This document shows, one piece after another, positions 17,262 to 26,677 of a DNA stretch of 64,000 nt; position 1 is the first letter of the stretch, and every line of letters begins with the position of its first letter. The notes beneath the pieces were generated by a model. It worked only from the letters and a program-made list of their open reading frames with translations, did not search any database and was not told where the DNA came from. This DNA is from Paenisporosarcina sp050269735 (GTDB taxonomy: Bacteria; Bacillota; Bacilli; Bacillales_A; Planococcaceae), in contig NZ_JBNNIX010000003.1 of assembly GCF_050269735.1 (NCBI RefSeq), positions 62,001-126,000 of the forward strand. Direction: 5' to 3'. The position numbers and the translations under genes were made by a program.

Positions 17262-18901
17262 TCCCTGGGTGTAGAGTACGCAGAAACTTGAGTTGTAGAT
17301 TTAGAAAAGACACTTCTCTTTTTTACGCTTTTCACATGAGTAAAACCTAATTGTTGTAGATGCTTTGTCACTACTGCATCCTTCTTAGCTGTCGAAACAA
17401 AAATATCATGCACATTCTTATTTTCTTGTCTCAAGAACGAACACATACTCGACAAGTTATGAATTTGCCAGTCTGCTATAAATGCACTGTTCTTTGGTAA
17501 TGGCTGCAAATAATCGACTTCGTCCAAACGAATGGTACGAGGGTGCATCCAAAACATTGAAATAGTTGAATCACCATATGGCTTAAATCCTTTGTAAAAC
17601 CACTTATTTATTTGAGATACGTTATGGTGTCTTTTCCTAGCCTCTGGATAAACGAGAGATTGAAAATCCCTCACTTCTTCATTTCCATTGGTTTGCTGAT
17701 AAATATCAACTGATTTTTGAAAATAGACTTTCCCAAACAGCCTCCAAATAGCTCTTCTCCATTCTTTAAACGTTGCATTTCGAAGAAAATAAAGCTTTCT
17801 TCCCATAAACTCCCGCTTAAACAAAACGATTTTATAATTCCTCTTTAATACAGCATTAATATGACCCTTGCCTCTAATAAGTTGGTATAACATTTGGGCT
17901 TGCCATTCGTTCGATGAAAATATGAAGTTATTCGTATAATCTACTCCCGTATTCCATTCAAATTTATAAGGTTCATAGCCAATGCTTAAATCAAAAATTC
18001 TAATTGCATTCTTTTGGCTATTAGCGATCAATTCTTTATCCAGTATATTTCCCGGTCCATATATTCCGAAATCGGGATCGTGTCCAATCACATAACCAAT
18101 CATACGCCCTCGGCAATTCAATTCGTATAAAAAAGCAATCATCTGGTTATCAAGATACAACCCTTCGACTTTTGCCTTCATCGGTCCTTCATGGATGTTA
18201 AGCAATGCACGATAAAATTTCTTATGTTCTTCACTCGTAAATTGACTTGTATCCATTTTTTGTTTCCACTGTTTGTCATGCATGGCGAAGACACAATCTA
18301 TTTCATCAAGACTACTTGACTTTTGTTTTACTTCACCTAAATATTTTAGTCTCTTTTCCCTTCGATCCAGCCCGTGAATTTTTCTTCTTTTTTTCAAATA
18401 GTCTTCTAGATTGATCTCTTGCGTCTTAATAAATGGAGTAACTACTGAAAAGATAGTGGGCTCACAGTTTCTTTTTGCTAAATACAGACTCAGTATACTT
18501 GTAGATGGACTGCTTGATAATAAGCCATGTAAATTAAAGATGCATTTCGGCATCGAACGCTTTAACTCATCGAAAACAAACTCAATTACTTCTTCTCTAA
18601 AATGATTATAGACAACAAAGTCCATATAATTCGCTTCTCCACGTCCTATGAACTCAATCACTGTGTTCTTCCATTTGCGAGTGATTTGAAAAGGGAAAAA
18701 TGCAATCACTTTCTCATCTTTCTCAACTATGATGAATTCAATTGCTCGATTTACCCCAATGTATCTCCACCAATTTTCCACCCATTGAAACTCGATAAAG
18801 GGGTTATCGTTTTGATTAACTTCCAAAATATGATCCCAGGTTTTTTTATACGGCAACAAGTAATCTAGTTTTCGAATATGGTAGAGTTTCAAATTGCTCA
18901 C
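17258..18901 (-). CDS. GNAT/FemAB-like acyltransferase (CelD/BcsL family), large
   Basis: A 547-aa protein whose N-terminal 370 residues match the CelD/BcsL-type acetyltransferase arrangement: FIEFQWVENWWRYIG near residue 35, GEANYMDFVVY near 90 and IRIFDLSIGYEPYKFEWN near 300. The C-terminal 170 residues contain a second GNAT-like region. The predicted start is GTG at 18901, but the TTG at 18892 has better spacing to GGGGGTG. Likely a modifying enzyme of the exopolysaccharide; no function is shown directly. Confidence 0.65.
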   Translation of the reverse strand: MSNLKLYHIRKLDYLLPYKKTWDHILEVNQNDNPFIEFQWVENWWRYIGVNRAIEFIIVEKDEKVIAFFPFQITRKWKNTVIEFIGRGEANYMDFVVYNHFREEVIEFVFDELKRSMPKCIFNLHGLLSSSPSTSILSLYLAKRNCEPTIFSVVTPFIKTQEINLEDYLKKRRKIHGLDRREKRLKYLGEVKQKSSSLDEIDCVFAMHDKQWKQKMDTSQFTSEEHKKFYRALLNIHEGPMKAKVEGLYLDNQMIAFLYELNCRGRMIGYVIGHDPDFGIYGPGNILDKELIANSQKNAIRIFDLSIGYEPYKFEWNTGVDYTNNFIFSSNEWQAQMLYQLIRGKGHINAVLKRNYKIVLFKREFMGRKLYFLRNATFKEWRRAIWRLFGKVYFQKSVDIYQQTNGNEEVRDFQSLVYPEARKRHHNVSQINKWFYKGFKPYGDSTISMFWMHPRTIRLDEVDYLQPLPKNSAFIADWQIHNLSSMCSFLRQENKNVHDIFVSTAKKDAVVTKHLQQLGFTHVKSVKKRSVFSKSTTQVSAYSTPRE

Positions 18902-18907
18902 CCCCAG

Positions 18908-19825
18908 TTATTTGCTAGCATTATATGTGACAATCGTTTCCGATAATCCTTCTTCTAAAGAATGAGTTGCTTGCCAACCCAGTTCATTGATAGCTTTTTC
19001 GTTCCCCAGAAAACTTTTTTCAATCTCTCCCAGGCGTAAAGGAAATTTTTGAGGTTCTACCGTAATGCCTGCCAGTAACGATGTCATAGAAAAAAGTTCG
19101 TTAATTGTCGTTTCTGAACAGGAGCTTATATTAAAAATTCCAGTTTTTGTACTTTCCATGGCTGTTCTGCAGGCTTTCGCTACATCTTTTACATAGACAA
19201 AATCCCGTGTTTGATGCCCACCATAAATCACCATTTCTTCACCCTTCAAAAGTTGATTAATAAAAATAGACACAACTCCCGCTTCCCCGAGTGAATTTTG
19301 ACGTGGTCCATAAACATTTGAAAACCGTAATATACAAGAGGATAAGTTATATAAGCTTTCATATAATTGGGCGTAACGTTCACTTGACCATTTGGACAGG
19401 GAATAATACGACAAAGGATTGAGCGGGAATTCTTCATCCACAGGAAGAACTTCTGGATTACCATATACAGCTGCGGACGATGCCATGATGACTTTTTTGA
19501 CACAATGGATTCTCGAATACTCTAAAACTCTCAAAGTCCCTATAATATTCGTGAGTCCATCTTGAATTGGATCTTCAATTGACTTCATTACTGAAGCTTG
19601 TGCCGCCAGATGAATGACATAATCAGGTTTTTCTGCTTCGAAAATATGTTTCAGAAGTGGCTCATTAATATCCACTGAATAGACTTTACATTCTTTTGGC
19701 AAATTTTTAGCATTTCCTGTGCTGAAATTGTCTACGACGACAACTTCATAATTATGTTCTAAACATTCATCCACAACATGAGATCCTATAAATCCTGCCC
19801 CACCTGTAATCAATACTTTCAACAA
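18908..19825 (-). CDS. NAD-dependent sugar epimerase/dehydratase
   Basis: Extended short-chain dehydrogenase of the UDP-glucose 4-epimerase type, 305 aa. The NAD-binding motif GGAGFIGSH is at residues 8-16 and the catalytic pair is in YYSLSKW (Tyr-x3-Lys) near residue 150. It probably makes an NDP-sugar (UDP-Gal, UDP-GalNAc or an epimerised uronate) for the polysaccharide. It starts with tandem TTG codons after AAAAAGGAGAAGG and overlaps the glycosyltransferase stop by 7 bp. Confidence 0.88.
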   Translation of the reverse strand: MLKVLITGGAGFIGSHVVDECLEHNYEVVVVDNFSTGNAKNLPKECKVYSVDINEPLLKHIFEAEKPDYVIHLAAQASVMKSIEDPIQDGLTNIIGTLRVLEYSRIHCVKKVIMASSAAVYGNPEVLPVDEEFPLNPLSYYSLSKWSSERYAQLYESLYNLSSCILRFSNVYGPRQNSLGEAGVVSIFINQLLKGEEMVIYGGHQTRDFVYVKDVAKACRTAMESTKTGIFNISSCSETTINELFSMTSLLAGITVEPQKFPLRLGEIEKSFLGNEKAINELGWQATHSLEEGLSETIVTYNASK

Positions 19826-20943
19826 TCCTTCTCCTTTTTCCGCTTAATGTCTACAACATTTTGATACACGCTCTTAGTTTGAACATACATTTTTTCAAAG
19901 GTAAACTGCTCATGGAACAATTCCTTGCTGCGCTTTCCCATCTCTTCTCTTAATGAAGCATCCGTTAATAATTCCGTCAGTCTTTCAATAAGGATTCCCT
20001 GATTTTGTTTGGGAATTAAAAAACCGTTTTCCTCATCGATTACTGCTTCCTTTACACCACCAACATCTGATGCAATAATAGGCAACCCTGCTTGCATAGC
20101 TTCCAGAATACTTAATGGCAAGCCTTCATAATCGGAAAGCAAAACGAAAATTTGCGAATCGCTTAGTGTTGACTCTATTGACTTCATTGCCCCGTAGAAA
20201 CGAACTCGTTCTTGAAGATGATGAATTTGAACATATTGTTTAGCCTCTGTTAAATGAGTTCCTTCCCCCACGAATGATAGTTGCCAAGGGAGATTTTCAA
20301 TTTTTTCACATGCTTGAATTAAATCCATTTGTTTTTTAGGAACATCAAACCTGGCAACCATTAAAATGTTTATGAACGCTTTCGCTACATTTTCTGTAGG
20401 TAGTGTTTTTTTTAGAGGTAAGACTCCGTTATGAACCGTTTTAATTTTATGGCTTGGTAATACAGAATTCGAAATAGCCAACTGTCGATCATAATTTGAA
20501 ACCGTAATTACACGATCGGTAATTTTTCCAAGAACTTTTTCAATTGTGATATAGACCTTTCTTTTCTCAGATGAAATCCCTTCAGTAAATGCCCATCCAT
20601 GTGCTGTAAAAACAGTAGGAATCCCGAGTGATCGAGCAGCGATTCGACCAATTAAGCCCGCTTTAGAAGAATGAGTAGCTACTAAATCAGGCTGAGTCTT
20701 TTTTAGTAACTGTCGAACTTCAAAGATAGCTCGTACATCATAATATGGATGAACTGCCCTTTTAAGAGACAGACTTTGAAAATATGTTATCTTCTGATCA
20801 ATTTCAAGAGATGAATCCAATCTTTCGCCTGTGATGATGGACACCTCGGAACCTTCTGCTACCAAACGATTGGACAAGTCCCGAACATGAACTTGAGCTC
20901 CACCAATCGTATCCATTCGAGTAATCACTTGTACTATTTTCAC
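19819..20943 (-). CDS. Glycosyltransferase family 4
   Basis: Retaining GT-B glycosyltransferase, 374 aa. The N-terminal acceptor loop is RMDTIGGAQVHVRDLS, and the nucleotide-sugar EX7E motif is in YEGLPLSILEAMQAG near residue 285, followed by GLPIIASDVGG. It acts on the cytoplasmic face on the lipid-linked repeat unit. GTG start overlapping the previous stop (GTGA), with GAGGAG upstream. It is the only ordinary glycosyltransferase in the operon apart from the initiating enzyme. Confidence 0.9.
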   Translation of the reverse strand: MKIVQVITRMDTIGGAQVHVRDLSNRLVAEGSEVSIITGERLDSSLEIDQKITYFQSLSLKRAVHPYYDVRAIFEVRQLLKKTQPDLVATHSSKAGLIGRIAARSLGIPTVFTAHGWAFTEGISSEKRKVYITIEKVLGKITDRVITVSNYDRQLAISNSVLPSHKIKTVHNGVLPLKKTLPTENVAKAFINILMVARFDVPKKQMDLIQACEKIENLPWQLSFVGEGTHLTEAKQYVQIHHLQERVRFYGAMKSIESTLSDSQIFVLLSDYEGLPLSILEAMQAGLPIIASDVGGVKEAVIDEENGFLIPKQNQGILIERLTELLTDASLREEMGKRSKELFHEQFTFEKMYVQTKSVYQNVVDIKRKKEKDC

Positions 20944-22103
20944 CCGTCATCTCCTCTTATTTTTGGTGCACACCATGCTAGGGCCAAGATTAACCAAAAG
21001 TGTCGCCAATGAAGTGTATCTATGAAAGCGCTATTGAAGGCTAGACCAATTAAGGATGCAAAAATGACTAAGAAATAGGCGGCTGAATCATTGCTAGATT
21101 GTTTATAAGATTGATAGGCTTTGTGAATGCTAATGAATAAGAGAAAGATAAAAAGAAAAATACTCAGAATCCCATTTTCCGTTAAAATGCGAGCATACAA
21201 ACTGTGCGGGGCAATCTGGAAAGTATATTCTGATTGTCCAGGTCCAATACCAAATGGATTTCTGAAGCCGGTTAAGATTGCTTCTTTTTGTGTTGCAAAA
21301 CGAGAATCATCATATCTTTGCAAGCTCAACCGAGATTGGAATAAACTCTTTACAAATGGACTGTTTGCTAGCCATATCAACACCGGTAAACAAAGTATGC
21401 CAAGGCTGGTAAATGTCTTTACTCTTTCTTGCAGAAGTTCTTTTTTTGTCAATGTAAGATATAACACGAAGGATATAATCCAATTTCCCCATGCCGCTCG
21501 AGAAAAACAAACGAAAATAGCGGTAATCAGCAACAGAAAGGTCAGAGCATATAGTGTTTTATTTATTTTGGAAGAGTTTTCTTTTTCAAACAAACTGATG
21601 GCATACAGAGATGGCATGATTAGAAATGGTCCAAAAACATTGGGATCTTTAAAAAATGCTTTCGCTCTCCCGAACATCAATAATAAATCGTCATAGGGAA
21701 GCAAACGAAAATAAGCAAGGATTCCAATCAATGCAGATATGACCGCCGTAATTAAATAACCATTCATAATGACTTCTAGGAGAGACGTTTTTAATTTTTG
21801 ACCAATGCCTACGATTGAAAACCAGGAAAACATTAGATAGATTGTTATAGCTAAATAAGCAACACCAACTTGAAGTTCTCTAGCAGCAAGCAAAGAAGTT
21901 AATTGAAATACTAAAAACAGTAACATTACAATTAGCGGAGTAAACACATCTCGTGTAAAACTAGTAAGAAATAAGAGCAAACTGCCTCCCATTACCAAAA
22001 GCATTAAAAAATCATATGGTGAAGGCTCAATCAAAACGAAAGAACTGGTCAGCATCGTAAAAAACAATAAATAAAAAAACCATTTAGGGGCACGATCAAT
22101 CAT
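20940..22103 (-). CDS. O-antigen ligase/polymerase-like (Wzy_C) membrane protein
   Basis: Polytopic membrane protein, about 387 aa with around ten to twelve hydrophobic helices. The outside-loop motif FGIGPGQSEYTFQIAPHSLY near residue 295 is the Wzy_C/WaaL signature. It polymerises the exopolysaccharide repeat units. The ATG at 22103 has AGAGGAG upstream and overlaps the flippase gene end by 8 bp; the further-upstream start lacks a site. Confidence 0.85.
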   Translation of the reverse strand: MIDRAPKWFFYLLFFTMLTSSFVLIEPSPYDFLMLLVMGGSLLLFLTSFTRDVFTPLIVMLLFLVFQLTSLLAARELQVGVAYLAITIYLMFSWFSIVGIGQKLKTSLLEVIMNGYLITAVISALIGILAYFRLLPYDDLLLMFGRAKAFFKDPNVFGPFLIMPSLYAISLFEKENSSKINKTLYALTFLLLITAIFVCFSRAAWGNWIISFVLYLTLTKKELLQERVKTFTSLGILCLPVLIWLANSPFVKSLFQSRLSLQRYDDSRFATQKEAILTGFRNPFGIGPGQSEYTFQIAPHSLYARILTENGILSIFLFIFLLFISIHKAYQSYKQSSNDSAAYFLVIFASLIGLAFNSAFIDTLHWRHFWLILALAWCAPKIRGDDG

Positions 22104-23394
22104 GGAAGATCTCCTCTTGCTTTTGAACCTTAATGGTACTCCAAGCAAAAATTCCGTGTATTAAGTACCCTATTGCACTCATTAAGCTAATGCATAACAA
22201 CGATGCGGAGGGGCTGACGAAAAATTCCAATGCTAAAAATAATGAAACACAAATTAATATAAATCGAATCAATTCGCTAATGAATTGTTTTCCTAGTGCA
22301 TTAAATACATAGAAATTAGCAGAAATCGGATTAATAATGATTTTCATGAAATATAAAATGGCTAAGATCTGTATGAATTCAGCTGCTGGAATCCACTGTT
22401 CCCCAAAAACGAGTTTAATAGCAAGATGGGCAAATAGTGCGACTAACCCAATAATGACTAAGCCCATATAAAACATCTTCTTCACGGTATCCCAAAAGAA
22501 TTGGCGGAAATTCTCAGGTGAATCTCTCGAAGTTATCGCCGCTTGAGACAAATATACTTGAGAAGCAGAAAAGCCAATTAACCCCTCTGGTATCGTCAGT
22601 ATCTTTTGCGCAAGGAAAAACCAGCCTGCAGTTTTTGCATCAAAATGAGCAGCTAAATAAAATATAGGCATTTGGCTTCCCAAACTATTAATCAAAGCAG
22701 CCCAACTTGAAACAATGGGATAAGATTTATAACCGACTAACACCTTTAGTAATGATTTTGGTTTTATTTTAAAAGTTGTTGTCTTTCCTTTTTTTATTAA
22801 TCGGAAATAATCAAGCGAACCGGCAATCCTACCAATGATTTCTCCGATTAGTAATCCTAGTAAGCCAATATGGAATAAGCCTAGAGCAAGCTGACTAGAA
22901 ATTTGACTTGCATTCATTGTCATTTTTGCCCGGGATATCATCATGTATTGTTGTTGTCGCAATGCCCAGGAGTTGAAAGCCTGGAACAGTCCGATCCCGA
23001 GTAAACTGAATGACAGCATCCACATATAGGTGTCCAAGGTTGGAACATTTAAGTATTCCGCAAGTGGAACAAAAAATACGAGTACAAACAATAATCCACT
23101 TAAAACAAATGCAAAACCAATCGATAGAACGAGTAAATGAAAAGCGTCGTCTTCATCTTCTGGAAGGGGGATTGCCGTTTCATATCTTAAAGAAACGAGA
23201 ATGGTTCCAGTATATAAAAGGGATAAAAAAACAGAGTACACACCAAATTCTTCTGGTGTATACATCCTGGTTAACAATGGAGTTGTTAAGACAATTAATA
23301 GATTTGATAAGGCTGTTCCTGCCATTAATACAGATAAACTTCGAAAAAATGGGTTAAATAATAATTTATTTTTCCACTGTGAAAATCGATTCAC
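22096..23394 (-). CDS. Polysaccharide flippase (Wzx/MATE-like)
   Basis: Lipopolysaccharide/teichuronic-type flippase of the MOP superfamily, 432 aa, about twelve transmembrane helices. LITTPLLTRMYTPEEFGVYSVFLS-type signature residues are seen near positions 35-60, as in Wzx and RfbX proteins. It moves lipid-linked repeat units to the outer face for the polymerase encoded next. GTG start; GAGGAT lies upstream. Confidence 0.88.
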   Translation of the reverse strand: MNRFSQWKNKLLFNPFFRSLSVLMAGTALSNLLIVLTTPLLTRMYTPEEFGVYSVFLSLLYTGTILVSLRYETAIPLPEDEDDAFHLLVLSIGFAFVLSGLLFVLVFFVPLAEYLNVPTLDTYMWMLSFSLLGIGLFQAFNSWALRQQQYMMISRAKMTMNASQISSQLALGLFHIGLLGLLIGEIIGRIAGSLDYFRLIKKGKTTTFKIKPKSLLKVLVGYKSYPIVSSWAALINSLGSQMPIFYLAAHFDAKTAGWFFLAQKILTIPEGLIGFSASQVYLSQAAITSRDSPENFRQFFWDTVKKMFYMGLVIIGLVALFAHLAIKLVFGEQWIPAAEFIQILAILYFMKIIINPISANFYVFNALGKQFISELIRFILICVSLFLALEFFVSPSASLLCISLMSAIGYLIHGIFAWSTIKVQKQEEIFHD

Positions 23395-23436
23395 CTGGCC
23401 ATATCCTCACTCTCTTTCATTTCACTAATAACCTTT

Positions 23437-24183
23437 CTATCCCTTCAGTGTTTTCGGCTGGAGTGTTTGGAATTCCTTTCCTTCTAGTACATTTATCGCG
23501 TTCTGTTGTAAGTAGCTGACAAATTGGTTGCCCATCTTTTGTTGAATTACGCGGTATGCTTGTTTAATTAAAAAAGGACGATGATGGAGATTATGTGCAT
23601 CAGAAGCAATGAAATGAACGATTTGATGCTGGCAAAGTTTCATCACAAACCGTTGCAGGTTTTTTCCATTTGAACCTGTGACACTGCCTGCCGTTACTTG
23701 TACAAGAGCACCTCTCTGAACCAAATCGAAAAGCTTTTTGGGATTACGCAGAAATTCTGCATTCTTCTCAGCATGCGCGATAACCGGGATATATCCTTTT
23801 AACTGAAGCTCATAAAAAATAGAATCTGTGAAATGAGGGATATGGTTTGTTGGAATTTCTATTAATACATATTTATGACTGTCCCCAAGCGTCAAAGCTT
23901 GGAAAGCTAACTCATCAATCAATTCCCCGTGAAGGTGTATTTCCATACCCGGACAAATAGTTATTGGAATTTCCTTCAACTGCAAGTATTCGTTCAAAAT
24001 GCAGATTGAATTTCTAACTTCATCCACATTTTGAATGAACACACCATTACGGTGATGCGGTGTCGCCACAATATGAGTTACTCCATTTTGTACCGCATTT
24101 TCTATCAGACGTATTGCTTCTAATTCAGTAGCTGGACCATCGTCAAGCCCAGTTAAGACGTGATTGTGTAAATCCACAAGCAA
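23437..24183 (-). CDS. PHP-family protein-tyrosine phosphatase (CpsB/YwqE type)
   Basis: Manganese-dependent tyrosine phosphatase, 248 aa. PHP metal-binding motifs are DLHNHVLTGLDDGP at the N-terminus, TPHHRNG near residue 41, HAEKN and SDAHN. It dephosphorylates the tyrosine tail of the neighbouring kinase. TTG start with GGGAGGG upstream. It sits directly after the kinase gene, as in capsule operons. Confidence 0.92.
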   Translation of the reverse strand: MLVDLHNHVLTGLDDGPATELEAIRLIENAVQNGVTHIVATPHHRNGVFIQNVDEVRNSICILNEYLQLKEIPITICPGMEIHLHGELIDELAFQALTLGDSHKYVLIEIPTNHIPHFTDSIFYELQLKGYIPVIAHAEKNAEFLRNPKKLFDLVQRGALVQVTAGSVTGSNGKNLQRFVMKLCQHQIVHFIASDAHNLHHRPFLIKQAYRVIQQKMGNQFVSYLQQNAINVLEGKEFQTLQPKTLKG

Positions 24184-24197
24184 ATATGGTCCCTCCC

Positions 24198-25508
24198 TTA
24201 AGAATAATAAGAACTTGATCGGATAGAGCCTTCTGCCTTGTTTAATATTGTTCCGATCAATGGAGCTTGGACTTGTTTTAACTGTTCGATTGAGTAGATA
24301 GACTGTTCAAGCTTTGAAGATTCTGCATTTACTACAAACAAGCAACCATCCACATTTCCAGAAACATGTAATGTATCAGCAACTAGTAATGGTGGCGTAT
24401 CGACAATGATAATATCAAACTGTTGTTTTAACTCTTCCAAGAAGGCTGCAAATTTTGCTGAAGACAAAAGCTCGGTAGGGTTTGGAGGAACAGGACCAGC
24501 ACTGATGAAAGAAAGGTTCGGTACTTTAGTGGGCTGAATAATATCCTGCAGAGTATGATCCCCAGCTAAATAGGATGTAACACCCAATCGTTTTGGTAAT
24601 TGAAATAGCTTACGGCCAGTTGCTCTTCTTAAATCCGCATCGACATAAACCGTTTTCTTCTGATCCATCGCAAATACAATACTTAAATTTGCGCTCACAA
24701 ATGATTTCCCATCACCTGGCTCGGCACTTGTAACAAGTAGCGTTTTGGCACTTTTTTTTGATAAAACATAGAGAAGATTGGCCCTAATAGATCGGAACAT
24801 TTCAATAAAGACATCGTGTGGCTCTAAGTCATGTAAAAGCTTTCCTTCTCCACTAGGAATAACTCCAATGACAGGATACCCAAGAGCTTTTTCAGCTTTT
24901 TCAGGTGTATCCAGTACGGTGAAGAACATTTCTTGAATCAGAACAAAAATATAACTGACCAATAATCCAACGATTGCTGAAATGGCAAAGAATAACACCG
25001 GATTTGGCTTAATAGATTTTGTATCTTCACCGACAATGGCGGGACTTAATATATGGACATTTTCCAAATTCATCAATGATTTGATTTCTTCTTGGAATGT
25101 TAGTGCCAGTGTATTTGCCAATTTGGTCGCTTGATTAGGAGTTTGTCCTTCTGCCAATATGGTTAAAATTTGTGAATTGATGTTCGATTCAATTTTTACT
25201 TTTCTATTTAATTCCTCTTTGGTATACGTTTCTTTAAGTAAACCATTTACTTTATTTAAGATGCGATTGCTCTTCATTAAATATTTATAGGTTTCTATCA
25301 AGCGTAAATTTGCTTCAATTTCCCCGCTGGAAACAACATTGGCCGTCGTGAAGTTAACAAGTACATCAGTCTTTGCTTCAAATTTTGGTGGAATAGCAAA
25401 GCTACCAAAACCTCCGATAAGTGTTATGTATAAAGTGACCAATAGAATAAATTTCTTTTTCTTATAAAACAAATTAATAAAATCACGAATTTCAAATGAT
25501 CGTTTCAT
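24198..25508 (-). CDS. Fused Wzz chain-length / bacterial tyrosine kinase (BY-kinase)
   Basis: A 436-aa single-chain protein. The N-terminal Wzz domain has transmembrane segments near residues 20-38 and 160-180. The C-terminal cytoplasmic kinase has Walker A SAEPGDGKSF (about residue 265), Walker A' VYVDADLRR and Walker B IIIVDTPPLL. It ends in a short tail, RSSSYYS, with two tyrosines as autophosphorylation sites. In most Firmicutes the Wzz-like activator and the kinase are separate proteins (CapA/CapB, YwqC/YwqD); here they are joined, as in Proteobacterial Wzc. It controls polymer length with the phosphatase encoded downstream. Confidence 0.9.
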   Translation of the reverse strand: MKRSFEIRDFINLFYKKKKFILLVTLYITLIGGFGSFAIPPKFEAKTDVLVNFTTANVVSSGEIEANLRLIETYKYLMKSNRILNKVNGLLKETYTKEELNRKVKIESNINSQILTILAEGQTPNQATKLANTLALTFQEEIKSLMNLENVHILSPAIVGEDTKSIKPNPVLFFAISAIVGLLVSYIFVLIQEMFFTVLDTPEKAEKALGYPVIGVIPSGEGKLLHDLEPHDVFIEMFRSIRANLLYVLSKKSAKTLLVTSAEPGDGKSFVSANLSIVFAMDQKKTVYVDADLRRATGRKLFQLPKRLGVTSYLAGDHTLQDIIQPTKVPNLSFISAGPVPPNPTELLSSAKFAAFLEELKQQFDIIIVDTPPLLVADTLHVSGNVDGCLFVVNAESSKLEQSIYSIEQLKQVQAPLIGTILNKAEGSIRSSSYYS

Positions 25509-25513
25509 AAAGA

Positions 25514-26209
25514 CTAATAAGCCCCCTTACCTCTCCAAATTGCTACAATTGTCAGCATTATAATTTTCATATCCAGTTTAAAGGAGCAATTATTCACGTA
25601 ATACAAATCATGGTCAATTTTATGTCCGTGGCAACTATCAGCTCGCCCATTTACTTGTGCCCATCCAGTTAAGCCTGGTTTCATTGAAAGCCGCTTCATT
25701 TGAGTGTCATTGTAACAATTAGTAATTTCTGGAATTTCTGGTCGAGGTCCGATCAAACTCATTTCCCCACGTAGCACATTCAAAAGTTGTGGCAACTCAT
25801 CAATACTTGTTTTTCTTAGAATCGCACCAACTTTTGTTACCTCAGAATTGTGAGGTGATTTAAAAATAAAATCATTTGGAACTCCTCCATTCCAATGGAG
25901 TGTAATTTTATTGGAATTTGAATGGCTATTCTTCATCGTTCGAAACTTAATAATCTGAAAAGGTTGAGTTAAGTGGCCCGTCCTAATTTGAGTAAACAGA
26001 ATAGGTCGTCCCGAACAAATTAATAAGATTAATGAAATGAATGGATATAGAGGAAACAAGATCAGTATCAATATTGAAGAAACACACATATCTAAACAAC
26101 GTTTTCCGAAACGCTGATAAATCCAAAGTGAGTTTGGTACTTGCTTTAGTGAACGAATTCTTTCCAGATTCGCTCCTCCTTTAATAAAATCATACATTTG
26201 CAGATCCAT
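25514..26209 (-). CDS. Initiating sugar-1-phosphate transferase (WcaJ/EpsL-type)
   Basis: Polyprenyl-phosphate sugar phosphotransferase that starts the repeat unit on undecaprenyl phosphate. One hydrophobic segment lies near residues 40-65. The C-terminal catalytic core has KFRTMKNS, KTSIDELPQLLNVLRGEMSLIGPRPE (PRP motif) and KPGLTGWAQVNGR. The upstream ATG has no good ribosome site. A strong AAAGGAGG is found inside the reading frame just before a CTG codon (about 26167), so translation may start at residue 15. It is the first gene of the operon. Confidence 0.9.
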   Translation of the reverse strand: MDLQMYDFIKGGANLERIRSLKQVPNSLWIYQRFGKRCLDMCVSSILILILFPLYPFISLILLICSGRPILFTQIRTGHLTQPFQIIKFRTMKNSHSNSNKITLHWNGGVPNDFIFKSPHNSEVTKVGAILRKTSIDELPQLLNVLRGEMSLIGPRPEIPEITNCYNDTQMKRLSMKPGLTGWAQVNGRADSCHGHKIDHDLYYVNNCSFKLDMKIIMLTIVAIWRGKGAY

Positions 26210-26273
26210 TCTAATGTCAACCTACTTGATTATATTCACCCCCCTCTTACCAAAGAACTATGATTTGGGCGCC

Positions 26274-26363
26274 AACAAAAAAACACGCCTTTCGAAATGA
26301 ATCGAAAGACGTGCGTGACGGTGATTAAATCCATCTACGTGAATCATGTAAATGGAGACGGTG
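26274..26363 (-). repeat. Decayed copy of the ssrA 3' end and terminator (old attachment site)
   Basis: About 90 bp at roughly 90% identity to 30775-30863. It includes the ssrA-type terminator hairpin (CACGCCTTTCGA..ATCGAAAGACGTG, then T-rich on the minus strand) and the acceptor end AATGGAGACGG, after which similarity stops. The break falls inside the tmRNA-like acceptor/T arm, where integrases cut. It is read as the remnant of an earlier integration at ssrA. Confidence 0.7.
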
Positions 26364-26677
26364 TGTCCCCCATCCCCTTACATCAACTTAATTGTCGTTG
26401 TTCTGTCCTTACTATACAATGCATAAGGTTATTCGATGTTTTCTAATGATTAAAACACCACTCCCTTTGGTTTTCTTCTAAGTCTTAGGTCTTAGAAAAA
26501 GATAATTCTAAGGATCAATGTGGAATAAACTCCTTTTTTTTACAATGGAGAAGTAACTGAAACAATGAAAAAAAGGAGCGTGTTGGTTGAAATATTTATG
26601 ACATTTTTTAAATTTTTTTTTTGCATTTATAGGATTTTATTTAAATCAAATTTGTGATTTTTTGGAGGAAACTTTTT
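26364..26677. other. Gene-free stretch upstream of the RND gene
   Basis: About 310 bp between the ssrA remnant and the RND start. It contains an inverted repeat (CTCCTTTTTTT at 26530 with AAAAAAAGGAG at 26568) and an A/T-rich stretch leading to the ribosome site GGAGGAA. No gene is seen. It probably carries the promoters for the RND gene and, on the other strand, for the polysaccharide operon. Confidence 0.5.

Noticed and set aside
21127..21696. 189-codon plus-strand frame opposite the Wzy gene
   Set aside because: Antisense shadow of a membrane-protein gene; rich in Lys/Arg/Phe with no motif and no ribosome site.
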